Assembly: GCA_009739215.1 (NCBI GenBank)
Contig: VSJF01000002.1
Coordinates: 1,116,001 to 1,180,000 of the forward strand
Direction of reading: 5' to 3'
Origin: Floccularia luteovirens
Lineage: Eukaryota; Basidiomycota; Agaricomycetes; Agaricales; Squamanitaceae
Length of the DNA stretch: 64,000 bases
Below are positions 25,322-36,867 of the stretch, piece by piece. Both the position numbers and the translations under genes were made by a program. How positions within the stretch are numbered: position 1 is the first letter of the stretch; each line of letters starts with the position of its first letter. The notes under the pieces are model-generated. The model had not been told where the DNA came from, searched no databases, and saw nothing but the letters and a program-made list of their open reading frames with translations.

Positions 25322-26177
25322 AATGCTATATATTTAGTGGCTAGGCAAAGAGAATACGAGGTCGCTGAGGTAGCTAAAAAAGAGGGGGGAAAGAGTGAGT
25401 AAGAAGAGGAGAATCAAGAGAGCTTAAAAGGACTGACTCGTCTCTAGTGTTCTGGGTGAAGATCATGTACTGAGGAGGATGCTCCGGAGGGATGGAAGAC
25501 TGTGGACACGGGTCAAGCACGAGTTTGGGAGATGTTCCTGTCTCTCAAATCTTTTTATCTCTTTTTGCCTTTTCTCACATTATGTAAGTTTCATCGTGCA
25601 TCCAATCACCATTTTTACTTCTACCACCGCACAGCATCTTCTCACTAGCGCTCTCTAATATGCATTTCTAACATCACTCGAATATCTCCTCCCCGCTGCT
25701 ACACAAGTCACTTGTACTTCATACAAAATGCATCAATCGCCGCCGGATGTAAAGCGGCGCCCAAACTAACATCATTTTGTGTTTTCATAACGTAATATGT
25801 GCAATCACCTGGTCCACTCAACTACGATTCTTTCGCTACCAGGAAATTAACAACCCCGGTAGGAGGTTTGCAAAGCTAACGTCCAACAACCGCTGTTCAA
25901 CTCCAAGTTGCCAAGCACAAACTTAAAGTCCCTAGCTCCTTTCATCATTACACATGATACAGATGACTGAAACCCAGTTACGCCGCATGTATGAGTAAGA
26001 AACTGGTTTTCCAATGTACATAATGTAACTTTGAGAAAATGTACAAATACAGAAATATAAACATTAGTTCTGGTGGTGTATACGCTACAAATCAGATAGT
26101 GACATTTCGTTTTCCAAGATCCAGTTGCAAATAAAGAAAACAGCTACCCAGAGTGCCTCCGAACATGGCAAAAAACT
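25322..26177. other. CPA1 upstream region and 3' region of the 1360-aa gene
   Basis: No gene is supported. The first 200 bp on the minus strand are the CPA1 leader, rich in pyrimidines when read in the gene direction and containing one upstream reading frame. The rest is ordinary AT-rich spacer. Confidence 0.5.
25374..25466 (-). promoter_or_regulatory. Upstream open reading frame in the CPA1 leader, 30 codons
   Basis: An ATG 145 nt before the CPA1 start opens a 30-codon frame beginning MIFTQNTRDESV and ending in TAG 52 nt before the CPA1 ATG. Fungal CPA1 leaders commonly carry an arginine attenuator peptide with a QDYLSDHLW core; that core is absent here, so arginine control cannot be inferred. 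An unseen leader intron could remove the frame. Confidence 0.35.
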
Positions 26178-29100
26178 TTAAAGTGTTCCCGCGAGTCTAT
26201 ACTTGGGGATATGCGATGCCCTTTCGTTTTCCGAGGCTGAATCAGAGTCTGTCCCAGATTCTGATTCTCCCTGCTCGTCTCCGATCTCTCCGTACATGTC
26301 ATTTCTTTTGGCTTTCTCAGTTTCAAAAATAGCAGGTCGTAGGCTAGGTGAAGGTTTAAGGAAGTTGTTTCGTCCCGCAAGATCTGTGAGTCGGGGGTAG
26401 ACAGATGTCTGTGACTTCACCGAAGCCTCCACCTCTTCTTCGTCATCCGAGTCATCAGGCGAGTGGGCGTTCACATGAACTTCGGAATGATGTGGGCTCT
26501 GCCATTGCGAGAAGGGAAACGGTCTTTGGCTCTCTGCTGGGTTGAACAGGGGAGATTTTGATAGATTACTCGATAGTCGTTTATTGGGACGCGTCTTTGT
26601 TTCGTTTAGTTTGCGAGTCTGTTTTCGGGTGCGGGACAGTGATTGTTGAGGAACGGGTGGTGTAGACATACCCGAATGTAATTCATCGACCATCTGGCTT
26701 GTCTCACCATTGAAAGAAGGCGATGATTCTATTGGTAATGTCTCCCACAAATCCGTGGACGTGTCCATTTCCGCACTAGTCTCCTCAACTGTGTGAGTCG
26801 CGCCAATGGCAACTGACGGATCTGTTCTGTCCAGAATAACATCCTGCATTGCATCGTGTCCATCCACAGAAGGGGGGGCAACCTCAGGCTCAACCATTTT
26901 TCCTTTACGGGAATATTTGACCAGACGAGCGGGTGTGTTGGTGGCTTTTCCATTTGTATGCGAAGCACGAGTGGTTCTACGGCTTCCTAGAGCATCTTGC
27001 CGGTTGCCTTGCGAACTTGTCTGTGCCTCATCCACTTCGACCCTCGCCCCTGTACCCCGCGTTACAGAATTAGGCTGTGATCTATTCTTTCTTTCATTCA
27101 ATCGCTGGGACATTCTTGGTACGGGGGTAGAGTGGAATGGAATACTTTCAGAATCACTTTGGGGATGATGACTGGAACCTCGATGCCGCGACGCAGATGT
27201 AGGGTTGGCCTCTGTCTCAATGGGATTTTCTCCAATACGAGGAGGGGCATTCGGTTCGGGCGTGGGCTGTTCTTGACTTGGATGCAGATTATTAAGACTG
27301 GGATTGCTGTGGTTGGCTTCATGAGGTGATGTCTCTGTATCTTTATCGCCAGAGGCATTCTGAACTCCTATGGACCCGGTTGAATCATTGTCCTTGAGTT
27401 TAAAAATTGCAGTGTCATCAGCTAACGCATTATTGGATGCGATATCTCCTAAATTATCTATTTCTTCGGACTCCCCTAGTTTATCGACGTCATGAAACGA
27501 TATATCGGCTTCTTCTTCCTCCGCAACCATTAAAGGTGGGTCATTAACTTCCACTTGTCCAGGTTCATTAGAGGTATCATCATCATCATTGCGATCCTTG
27601 ACGTTGTCTGCTAGGTCATCGGCTTCATTATCCTCTTCGTCTGACGAATCTTCTACATATCGCTTCTTCATGCGCCGAAATTTTCTTCTGTTCTCGTTAT
27701 CATCTTCTTCCACAGCAAGGTCTCCGGGTTCGTCATCACTTTCAGCAGAAGAAAGAATATCAGAAATTTTGAGCTTTGCACTGGGTCCACGAATCAAGGC
27801 ATCCAAGTCTATCCCTGGAATGTCGGAGAGCCCACTAATCTGAGGCAGGGGTGTGGGGAGAAATTTCTGTGCTGACAAAGAAACAGGAGCATCCCCGTCA
27901 GAAAATTCTTCAATAGATGAGAACGAGTCCTCCTCTTCATTACTGTCATGTTCTGAAATATCAGAGCCGAGTGGACGAAGGGAGGATTTTCGCGCTACGT
28001 TCAGTTTTTCGGTGTTCCCGGAACCACCTGCAATGCGAGCCACTGCGTTAGATGAGCTGCCACCATCGCCAATCAAAGTTGATTGGAGAGAAGGAATAAT
28101 CAAATTTTCATTCACTTTAGATGGCTGTGATCTCGTCTTGATGCCTTTGCCCAAGAAACCCAGCAGAATTTTTATAGCGGCCACTCGACGGTCTTCTGTG
28201 TCAGTCGATACATCCTTCTCCAATTCTACGATGCGTCCTTTCATGGAATCCACGCCACTAGTTACAATGGGACACTTGTACTGAGGATGCATAGGAGACT
28301 TGAAGCATATTTTACATGTCCGAGGCTGCGTTACCACCTTCTTTGCTGATACTCGCCGGTTGAGCTCACCGCTTGCCCCTATAGCCGTTGGTGCATCTTC
28401 CTTCGGCTGAGACTCTTGAGGTGTCGCGGGAGCAATGATATCGGCAGAAGTTGGCGTTGACTTGTCTAGTGTTGTTCGATGATTTTTGGTTGCACCAGAC
28501 GCTTGAGTTGTAGAGAGAGCTCCTCTCTTAGCGAGTATTTCTTGAACAACTTGATTTGTCAAAGTTTTTGCTTCGTCAATCGCAAGTTTTCCTTGGCTGT
28601 CTTCTCCTAACGAAGTTCATTAGAAATGTACTTCCTTGACAGGTCACACGCAGTTATGACTAACCTCCTGGCTTGGCTGTCGTTTCGTCCACATGTGTCT
28701 CTTTGACGTGCCTTTTTTTCACCCTCTTACCTAGAAGAGTGTTAATCTGACATTAATGAATAAATGAAACTATTCACTCACTGCCGCTTTTTGGAGTTTG
28801 GGCACCATCCACAGAATGAGGTTCATTACCATCTGTAGATGGGTATAAATAAACCACAGTGTTCCCATAATCATAATTCTTACCACGGGATTTTGACAAT
28901 TTGTCCCCAGCAGGATTTGAAACTTCCGCATTTTTCTCTTTACCTACAACCAGATCCGAAGTCTTATTTTGTTTTGGTTTTCCTGATAGCCCCAAATGTA
29001 AGACTACTTTCTCAAAATAGTAATTGTGTTTCAGAATGCACACCTTTCAGCTTTTTGACTGCTTCTTTCGTACGTTTTTTATTTGTGTCCACTTCTACGC

Positions 29101-30707
29101 AGCAAGTTAATGACACGAAAAACTTCGTTTTCTCGGGATGGGCATACCTGATGCTTTGAGAACTGCGCCGTCTAACTGGTCATCTGTAGAGGCTGGGTTC
29201 TCTATGTCACTCTCATGAGGGAGATGCTGTGGCTTCTCCGACATGAATCTTTTTCTGGTTGACCCTGGTGTTGGACGCTCGCCAAGAGACACTGGTTTCG
29301 AAGAAGGTTTGCTGAGCATGCGACTTGTGATGCGTATCTTAAGAGGATTAGCATTATTTTGGTCATCCACCGCAGTTACTGTCCGCGGTAGTTTCGAAAC
29401 GCTTTTGGTCCTCTTGCGTTTGAGCTCAGTGACGCCTCCATTCGCAGTCGTATTCGACTCTTCTTGATTATGACTATCTACTACACTTGAAGATATACCA
29501 TCCATGGTCTGGTTGAGTTTATCGGCAGTTGTTTTGTTAACAGTAGCTTTTTGTCTGTTGTCACTATTATCCTCTTTTGGAGGCGAAATTATTGATCTTT
29601 GCTCCTTTGCATTCTTCGAAATCTTGGACCTCTTCTGCGTGACGACAACCTCTGTTCTTGGGGCTGGATTTGCATCATCTAATCCCTGAACAACAGTCGG
29701 AGGAGGAGGACCGTCGGTCGCGGAGGACTTTTTTGAAGTAGTGTCCTTTTTGCCCCCATTTCCCCTAGGTTCGGTAACTGTAGCCGTGGAACTGGCAGAG
29801 GGTTCACTACCAGCAGTAACAGCAGGCGTAGGTGTTGAGATTGAAGTGCCAGCTACTTTTGGTGTTATTGACAAGCGGCTTGCAATGGAACCAATTCCCG
29901 CCGTTGGATCATTTGAAGTCTCACCAGCATTAACCGTCGTGTTCGGAGTGGATGTAGAAGGCATGGTTTGTTCAGTGATTGTGGATACTGCCATACTTCC
30001 ATTTGTTGCAGGATGAGGATCGTTGACTGTTGTTGGTGTTGTACCATTCCCCGACAAACTTGGATTCCGTTTCGCCCGCTTCTTTTTTGGTTCGATGGTG
30101 CTCGTGGACGCAGTTACGTTTGGAGGCGTTTGTAGGAATGATACTCTTCTGCTTTCTGGTGAATTAATATCAGATGGCTCGAGTCCTGTTGGTGCTGGTA
30201 TTACCGCCTGATTTTCCGTCTGTAAAGTACGCATTATAATATGTGGTATATAGGAATGAGTGTATTCCTACCGCTGAGGGGGCTGGTGAATTATGCTCTG
30301 GAAGTGAATCTGCCGTAACCCGAACATTGACCAATGATGAGGAATATGCTACGGAGGCAAACGCGTCAAAGTCGTCATCTGATAAGGGACTTTGAGCATA
30401 TAGTGGAAATAATGACAAAAGCCCACCGACCGTCCTCCAAGTCAATCACTCGACCATCGCGTATCTGGGCCAGTTGTATAGATGAACCCAAAGCAAGACC
30501 AAGTTTGGTCCGCACTACATTTTTCATCTCATTCAAGGACGACTCTAAATGTGAAGAAGTGAAGAAGTCGATATGATGTCAAAATTGGGTAGATTACAAG
30601 TCGTTGGACTTACCCTTGAAGAGACGATCAAACGTTCTTCCAGGGGCATAATATGTTACAAGTGGAACATCAGCGTCGCGTTTCCTTTTATTAGCACGTT
30701 CTGTCAT
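26178..30707 (-). CDS. 1360-aa acidic, mostly disordered protein with an N-terminal ubiquitin-like-looking domain
   Basis: Nine exons join in frame: 30707-30614, 30544-30431, 30378-30272, 30219-29148, 29094-29044, 28982-28884, 28832-28782, 28730-28665 and 28606-26178. Residues 15-100 look folded: VPLVTYYAPGRTF, then QLAQIRDGRVIDLEDDDDF, the spacing of a ubiquitin-like or PB1-like fold. Near residue 630 a small cysteine cluster, TCKICFKSPMHPQYKCP (C-x2-C-x6-H-x4-C), resembles a zinc knuckle and is followed by a helix. The rest is Ser/Glu/Asp/Lys-rich with basic patches suited to the nucleus. I recognise no named family. It shares a 204-bp divergent promoter with the gene at 30912. Confidence 0.8.
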
Positions 30708-30911
30708 TTCCTAGTTGACAAGAAAACAACAGATGAGAGAGAGAAGAAACTTGAGACAACCGCTCGAGGATTGAACGGACTTGAAATTTCCTGGTAGGTT
30801 CGTCGCGTTCCCCAATATCTGGTAAACAAAGACAAATACGTCTTCCTCTTCCTGCAATGGCCGGCGCACACTGTAAGGTTCTTATTCCTGTTCTTGATTT
30901 ATATTGTCTCA

Positions 30912-31207
30912 ATGCCACCAGCACCTGGTTTTCACCCGCATCTGCCGGGTGCTAGATATACGTTTCTGTCCAAGGCTCTAGGAGCAACTATGTGGTTCTT
31001 CATATTCTACCGTGCACGGTATGGTAGTCCAATTACTCCTTGTATTTATTCCACTTACATGTAATCTTTCAGGCAAGATGGTGCGAAACTACTGGTAAGC
31101 ATCTGGCTCTTGTCATACTTGGACCTCATATCGACGGATGTCTACAGGGTAAACACCCATGGGATAGCCACGGGCATGGACATGGACATGATGAGGGGCA
31201 CCATTAA
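30912..31207 (+). CDS. Small membrane protein, probably a complex I accessory subunit (NDUFB2-like), 62 aa
   Basis: Three exons, 30912-31018, 31073-31094 and 31148-31207, join in frame; the middle one is 22 nt. The peptide has one membrane helix (GATMWFFIFYRARQDGAKL) and then KHPWD and a His/Gly-rich tail HGHGHGHDEGHH. A single helix followed by a His-Pro-Trp-Asp block is the pattern of small inner-membrane subunits of mitochondrial NADH:ubiquinone oxidoreductase such as NDUFB2. The identification rests on this short pattern and could be wrong; the gene structure itself is convincing. It would be missed by any ORF length filter. Confidence 0.65.
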
Positions 31208-31585
31208 ATGTATACGCCTCACTACATAATACCCCTAGAGCATAACATATACAAAAGAAAATCATCACATCTGGAGACTTATTACAATGCGACAGTTCTA
31301 AGCCATTCCATGAATGATAAATTATATACAAATTGTGCATAATTAAACAGAAATGATACTGTTTATAGTCCGAAAGAAGACCAAAAAATGATTGGAATGT
31401 AAATGCGTGACCAGGTGCAGGTGTACAGTTATGTGCTTATCCAGGAACATTTGAACGGCGATATATCTCTTCTACACCAATACTCATTCTTCTTTGTCCA
31501 TATTCTTCAATCGCCATATGCTAGCTTTTCTTTAAAGGCTTGAGATATACGCCTTGATCACCATTCCCTTTCTCGAGTGCTCTTC
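31208..31585. other. Intergenic, promoter of metallophosphoesterase copy B
   Basis: AT-rich spacer between two plus-strand genes. No coding segment or distinct element is seen. Confidence 0.5.
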
Positions 31586-33403
31586 ATGGCCTTTTTCGTT
31601 AGGGGTCGACGTGCGGTTAATGTACTGCGGATATTTTGGACTTTGATTGTGCTGTGGTATGAATACGGCGTATTCTTGTTCAGTGTTCAGAAATGTAAAT
31701 GGCCTGACTCAAAATTCTCTATGGTATGTGTTTCATCCCATTAATTAAATGCTAATCTCCAATTCCTTCGGTGGGACAGGTTTATGGAACTTCCTCGCAT
31801 ATTAAAGATACACCCTATCACATCCTGGTCGTGGCAGACCCACAGATTTTAGATCACAGATCCTACCCTGGTCGCATGTCAATCCTTACACGCTTGACAC
31901 AATTCATTGTAGACCTTAACTTGCGTAAAAATTGGCGCGCAGCCTTGCACAAACGTCCGGATGCTGTCGTTTTTCTGGGTGATATGATGGATGGGGGGCG
32001 AAGCGTGATGTCAGACGAAGAGTGAGTAACTTAGTGCATGTCTCGCCTCGATTCACCACAATTCTTACAATGAGCCTCTAGATACGAAGACTACTATCGC
32101 AGATTCAAAAGCATTTTCAAACTTGATTCATCTATACCTCAACATTTCATCCCTGGAAACCATGACATAGGGCTCAAAACGCACACGACATTACCAAACG
32201 CACGTACATCAAACCTTGGATCTTCAGCCTTATTTTCTCCAAAAGCACACAGTCGTTACGTATCCCATTTCAGTCCCACAAATTATATTGCTTCCGCTGC
32301 AAATCATACACTTGTCTTCTTGGATGCACCAAGCTTTGTTGAAGAAGATTACCAACGTACTGGTGTAGGTAAAGATTTTCACCAATGGAACCCCATCCCT
32401 GGTGGTTCAATCGAATTCATGAAGAAGTTTCAAAAAGGTACCAAGTTTTGTGATACTCCACCAGGACATATCGTTGACAGTTGACAGGAAAAGGCATTGA
32501 CCCTGTAGTGCTATTTACCCACATACCACTTTACAGACCAGATGGAACTGATTGTGGTTCGCATCGAGAAAAAGGTACTATACGTCCTGGTGTGGGTTTC
32601 GGTTATCAAAATACTTTCGGAAAACATTCCACACAACGTTTACTGGAAAGTATCAGTCCATCAGTCATTTTTAGGTGGGCCTTTCTTTCCTGAACGCATC
32701 ACTCCACCTCTAATAAGGATACCTCAGCGGTGATGATCATGATTACTGCGAATATACCCATCATTATAGTGTTCCTCGTGTCGGAGTGGCTCATTCTGCG
32801 CGAGAAGTCACCGTCAAGTCATTCTCTATGGTTATGAACGTTCGAATGCCGGGCTTCCAGCTTCTATCGCTAGCACCCGAACAAATGCGAGAAGAAGGTA
32901 TCACGTCCGCCGACAGCTTGTGCTTACTTCCAGATCAACTAGGTATATACCTAGAGACTTATATCCCTCTACTTGTGATGTCTCTATTCGTTCTGTTCCT
33001 TGCAAACGTAACTCGGGGTTCAAGACCTCGCGCCAGAGACGATGAAACCAAGAGTCTGCATGTGTCTAGACCATCTCGGCAAGGGCTTCGGATACGCTTA
33101 GGATATGATGACGTGGACCTGAACCATCAGAGAGAGACTTCGGAATCACTGCCCTTCCCAGCATCGGCCTGGAGGGAATCTAGGGTGACCAAAGATTCGT
33201 CGATTATTGTATTCGGGCGCCAGCTACAGATTCCTTGCTGCGATTCCTCTTGCTTTCGACTCCTGCCTTCCCCGCCTCATCGCCTTACTAGAAGGCAGAC
33301 GAGGAAGGGTCTACTCTGGAAAATTCTACATGACGTTAGGGATGTAGCAGTATTCCCTCTAGCCGTATTTGTCGTGACAACGTGGTACATGTTCAAAAGC
33401 TAG
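31586..33403 (+). CDS. Cdc1/Ted1/PGAP5-like ER metallophosphoesterase, copy B, 532 aa
   Basis: Five exons join in frame: 31586-31723, 31780-32021, 32082-32437, 32488-32674 and 32728-33403. A signal-anchor helix (RIFWTLIVLWYEYGVFLF) is followed by the calcineurin-type metallophosphoesterase motifs, all intact: VADPQ, LGDMMDGG, IPGNHDIG, THIPLYR and SGDDHDYC. Two hydrophobic segments follow (YIPLLVMSLFVLFLANV and the C-terminal VFPLAVFVVTTWYMF). Relatives act in the ER and remove ethanolamine phosphate from GPI anchors, helping cargo leave the ER. Copy A at 16212-18326 on the other strand shares four of the intron positions and phases and the block REVTVKSFS, so the two are paralogues. B lacks the intron that A has after its GNND motif. 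Confidence 0.93.
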
Positions 33404-33970
33404 GAGCTTTTCTTTGATAGTCGAGGCATCAATAAAGAACTCTACATAATTATGCATAAACATATTATTTATAGACAGTACTATTTACCAGGATGTACAC
33501 CATATATATTGGCTTCTGCTTTCCGCATGGTAAGTGCTCTCATGCAGTGCAAAGAGCTGACCCCCATACCCCGCATGACAGAATCTGCAGGGCAGACGGA
33601 CACAGCATGCCTAGCATATTGACTAGCCAATCTCCATTGCGTGCTTTGTGCGTCGTTAGAGTACACATGTCGTCGAGTAAGGGCAGAGTCAGCCCCATTT
33701 CGTAAGTCTCGGCTAGTGCAAAGACCCCTTGGTATAGCATGGGCGCTTTGATTGGGCCACCTGACGAGCTCATACATCACTTCGAAGTAGAATTTGTATT
33801 GTGATTGGTTGTTTGAAATACCCACTTAGCCTGCCACTCTCCGACTTATGTTCTCACACAGTCTAAAGTTGTATTCCTTCCTTACTCAGTTATGCCCGGA
33901 ATAAAAAGTATGCTTAAGGACTCATGACTGCGGATTGTATTAGCAATTTATCGTTTGGCTGACTCCCTCA
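33404..33970. other. Intergenic, no supported gene
   Basis: Open frames on both strands at 33481-33825 overlap each other and show no known motif. The segment lies between two plus-strand genes and probably holds the terminator of one and the promoter of the next. Confidence 0.45.
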
Positions 33971-35497
33971 ATGTCTCCGACGTCAGTCCTGCCACTCTAT
34001 AGCTTGCCATCGTGTGCCCCGTCTTACTCAACTATCCCCCTTGCCGATGAAGAGACTATAGAGTATACCCCCCGTCCTGGCCGATCATCTTTCACCTTAC
34101 GCAATTTCGTACGCCAGTGGCAACAAACTACACTTCTGTTGAAAAATCAGGATGACGCTCCACGACTTCCAACCTATGGTCGCGCTGGCATCGTAGAAGG
34201 AGAGCTAGGCATCGGGAATCCTGAAAAAGTTGCTGAAGTATCAATAAAGGTGCATATAATCAACAATTCGCTTAATCATTCCTTATATGGTTCCCGAAAC
34301 TGACCATATCTTTCGTATTCCGTAAAGTTTGAAGGTACTCTAAGTGTGGTTGCCTCAGATAATGGTGGACGGACCGTGACGACCTTTGCTCAGAAGATTC
34401 CGCTATGGAAAGGCACTCCTGAGCAGAATTGCCCCTCTATACTTCCATTTATAATGCAGTTCCCACTTCGTTATGGCGAAGATGGACGGACTTATAAACT
34501 GCCCCCTACTTTTGAAGCTACTTTCTTAGGAATTCCGGCACTCTTTGCGAGATCCATCTATACACTGACTGTGTCAATTACGAGACAACGACTCGGCTCA
34601 TGGACAACGTCGAAATCGTGGGTATACTTCCTTCCATCATAGCTTTCAAAGTAAACTCAAACTTTGCATTAGGTATACATTGCCGTTGGTTTATCTACCA
34701 CGTTCCCGACCCCACCGACCAGCCATACAGTTCGAATCAATATTTTTATCCATCAAACCTGTCCCAGAGGAGTGGCTGCAATTAGTTCATACAATGCAGA
34801 CCACACCCAATTCCAAATTGAAACCTATTGACTGTCATGTATGTCCAAAACATTATTTGAAGCATACGTATATGAACTGAAACTTTCAAACCAGTTTTTA
34901 ATTCCTTCTTTACAAACTTTTCCAGTACATGAAGGCATACCCTTCCACATACAATTATGCAGTTCTGTCGCATCTATCCGAGAGTTGCTTCCGCCTAGTT
35001 CTTCGTTACTTGAACCATCGAAAGATTGTCTATCCGAAGACAAAACACAGCACGGGGAATTTGCGGTTCGCGTATGCATCATCCGTCAGGTTACTGTAGA
35101 AATTAATGGCCGGAAACAATATCGAACAGCCACAATTGGTAGCGCTAAGTTGCGGCCTGTTCCACCCCTCGTGATTCGCGCAAGCGATGCCAAGATAGAT
35201 TCATCAGATGAGGTTTGTGTGGACTGGGAAGGTCAAGCACATTGTTTGGAGGAAGTGAAGACTGGTGGCTTTAGAGCAGGACATTTGTTTGTCAAGGTAA
35301 GATGGTACCTATCTATCAGTAGAGAAGGTGGTTCTAATTCTAAGTTCAAATGTCATTTGTAACAGGACTTCCTGGTGTTATCATTGACGCCTCCCAATTC
35401 CTGGACTTCCTCGCTCTTACCTCTTCAGGTTTCCCATCCCATTCGGCTGGTCACCGATTCATGGGGTGATAGTTATCTACATCCGCAAGATATTTGA
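33971..35497 (+). CDS. Arrestin-like protein, 422 aa
   Basis: Five exons join in frame: 33971-34249, 34328-34617, 34673-34838, 34895-35296 and 35366-35497. The chain shows the alternating beta-strand pattern of an arrestin N-domain (KFEGTLSVVASDNGGRTVT, then FPLRYGEDGRTYKLPPTFEA and SIYTLTVSITRQ) and a second beta-rich half (FHIQLCSSVASIRELLPP to LTPPNSWTSSLLPLQVSHP). The N-terminal 80 residues look disordered. Fungal alpha-arrestins recruit ubiquitin ligases to membrane transporters; I see no clear PPxY motif in the parts inspected, so that role is not established. It may belong to the arrestin-like families expanded in mushrooms. Confidence 0.75.
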
Positions 35498-36867
35498 CCT
35501 TCGGCCGTTTCATCTAGGGAGGCTAAAGTAGCCGCCAATTGGTTTATTTATAAATTTGCGCATCTCTTGCGGATTGAGCACGGTTTAGTTTGTACTTCAC
35601 CCATCTGTCTTTGTAATGACCATATTCACATGTGTAGCACTTTACATATAAAAATTCACGACATTCTGTACAGCAACCAAAATAAAGTCAGTCCACGAGT
35701 TTACAGCGTGCAAGCAAAACATGTAATCTGGTCTATGGACACGAAGTCCGGCATTGAAAAATGTTGATCAAGCAAAGCTTGAAGGTTGATAGAATAGCCT
35801 GACGTTTCGAAATACAAGATGTTCCTGAATGGAACTGCGAGTTGATCCAGATGCTTTGAACATTGCGTGAAAAGGATGAATGGAGAAGGGAAGTGCGTGA
35901 AAAAGCGGCTAGATGTGAAGTGGAAGCGGCAGCAACACAACCCTTCGCAGTGGATCTTTATAAACTTATGCAACCCTTTATAAAGGCCCCAACTGTGCAG
36001 GGACAAGGTTGGAGTGATACAGAAATATGAAGTAAGTAGCAACGATGTTCAACAAACGTGTTGAGATCAGGGCAGGTGTCAGGGACGAACAGATTGCACT
36101 GTCAATGTCAGTCCCTTGTAGTAATTTGACGTGTTGGACCTCACAGTGAGGCGTGGAACAATCTATGAGGACTTCTAGAGTCACACATGTGTATTGCGGG
36201 CACAAAAGTAGGACGGAAGTGCGGTGATGAGAAGAGCGAAAAAAAGGGAGAACACATGTGTAATACATAGGAAGACGTGATGGCATGCCGATAAGGAGGA
36301 ATCAATCAAAAATTGGGCCATTCTGGGTAACCACACGGTTGGCTCGATGAAGCGATCACCGAATTGAATGAATTGATAGAGAATGTAGGGTATAAAAACC
36401 ACAAGTGGAAGGCAACGGCGAGGAAGACGGGGAAACACGCAGATTTCTCGTTGAGATAATCGCTCGGATTTTTCGTTGAAATACGCGGAGAAACATATTC
36501 TGGGATTCCGTTATATGCATGCACGTTTGTGTAAGCAAAACGATTCTACAGCCGTAAACCACAATCTCTCCATAGCTCGCTGCTTCTTACCTATAAATCC
36601 CTTCTCATCTTCGTCTCATAACCGCAGCAGCAAACGCAGTTCTTGGATTTGTGAGCCAATCCACGAGGAACCAGACAACGACCCTCTACTCTCTGACCCA
36701 GACCACCTCAAACGTCATCACAAACACCGGCCTTATATCACTCGGACCGCTTCAGCTCCTCAACTTATTTCCACAACCACCACTTCTCCCATCCACATCC
36801 ACAATCTTGCGTACGTTTTTTTTTTAATTTTTCTTGTCTCCCTACTTGCTCATTTTCATCCGACAGC
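35498..36867. other. UGP1 upstream region with a probable leader intron
   Basis: No independent gene is supported; minus-strand open frames at 35701-36562 overlap and lack motifs. Just before UGP1 a clear intron, 36811-36866 (gtacg to a pyrimidine-rich ccgacag), ends one base before the UGP1 ATG. The exon before it is open and in frame from ATG 36515, so it is either 5' leader or an N-terminal extension of 99 residues. Confidence 0.55.

Noticed and set aside
25322..25560. Arginine attenuator peptide before CPA1
   Set aside because: No QDYxSDHLW-like core found in the three minus-strand frames of the leader; only an unrelated 30-codon frame.
35701..36562. Minus-strand gene upstream of UGP1
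   Set aside because: Overlapping frames of Cys/Phe/Leu-rich composition without motifs; they are antisense to the UGP1 leader.
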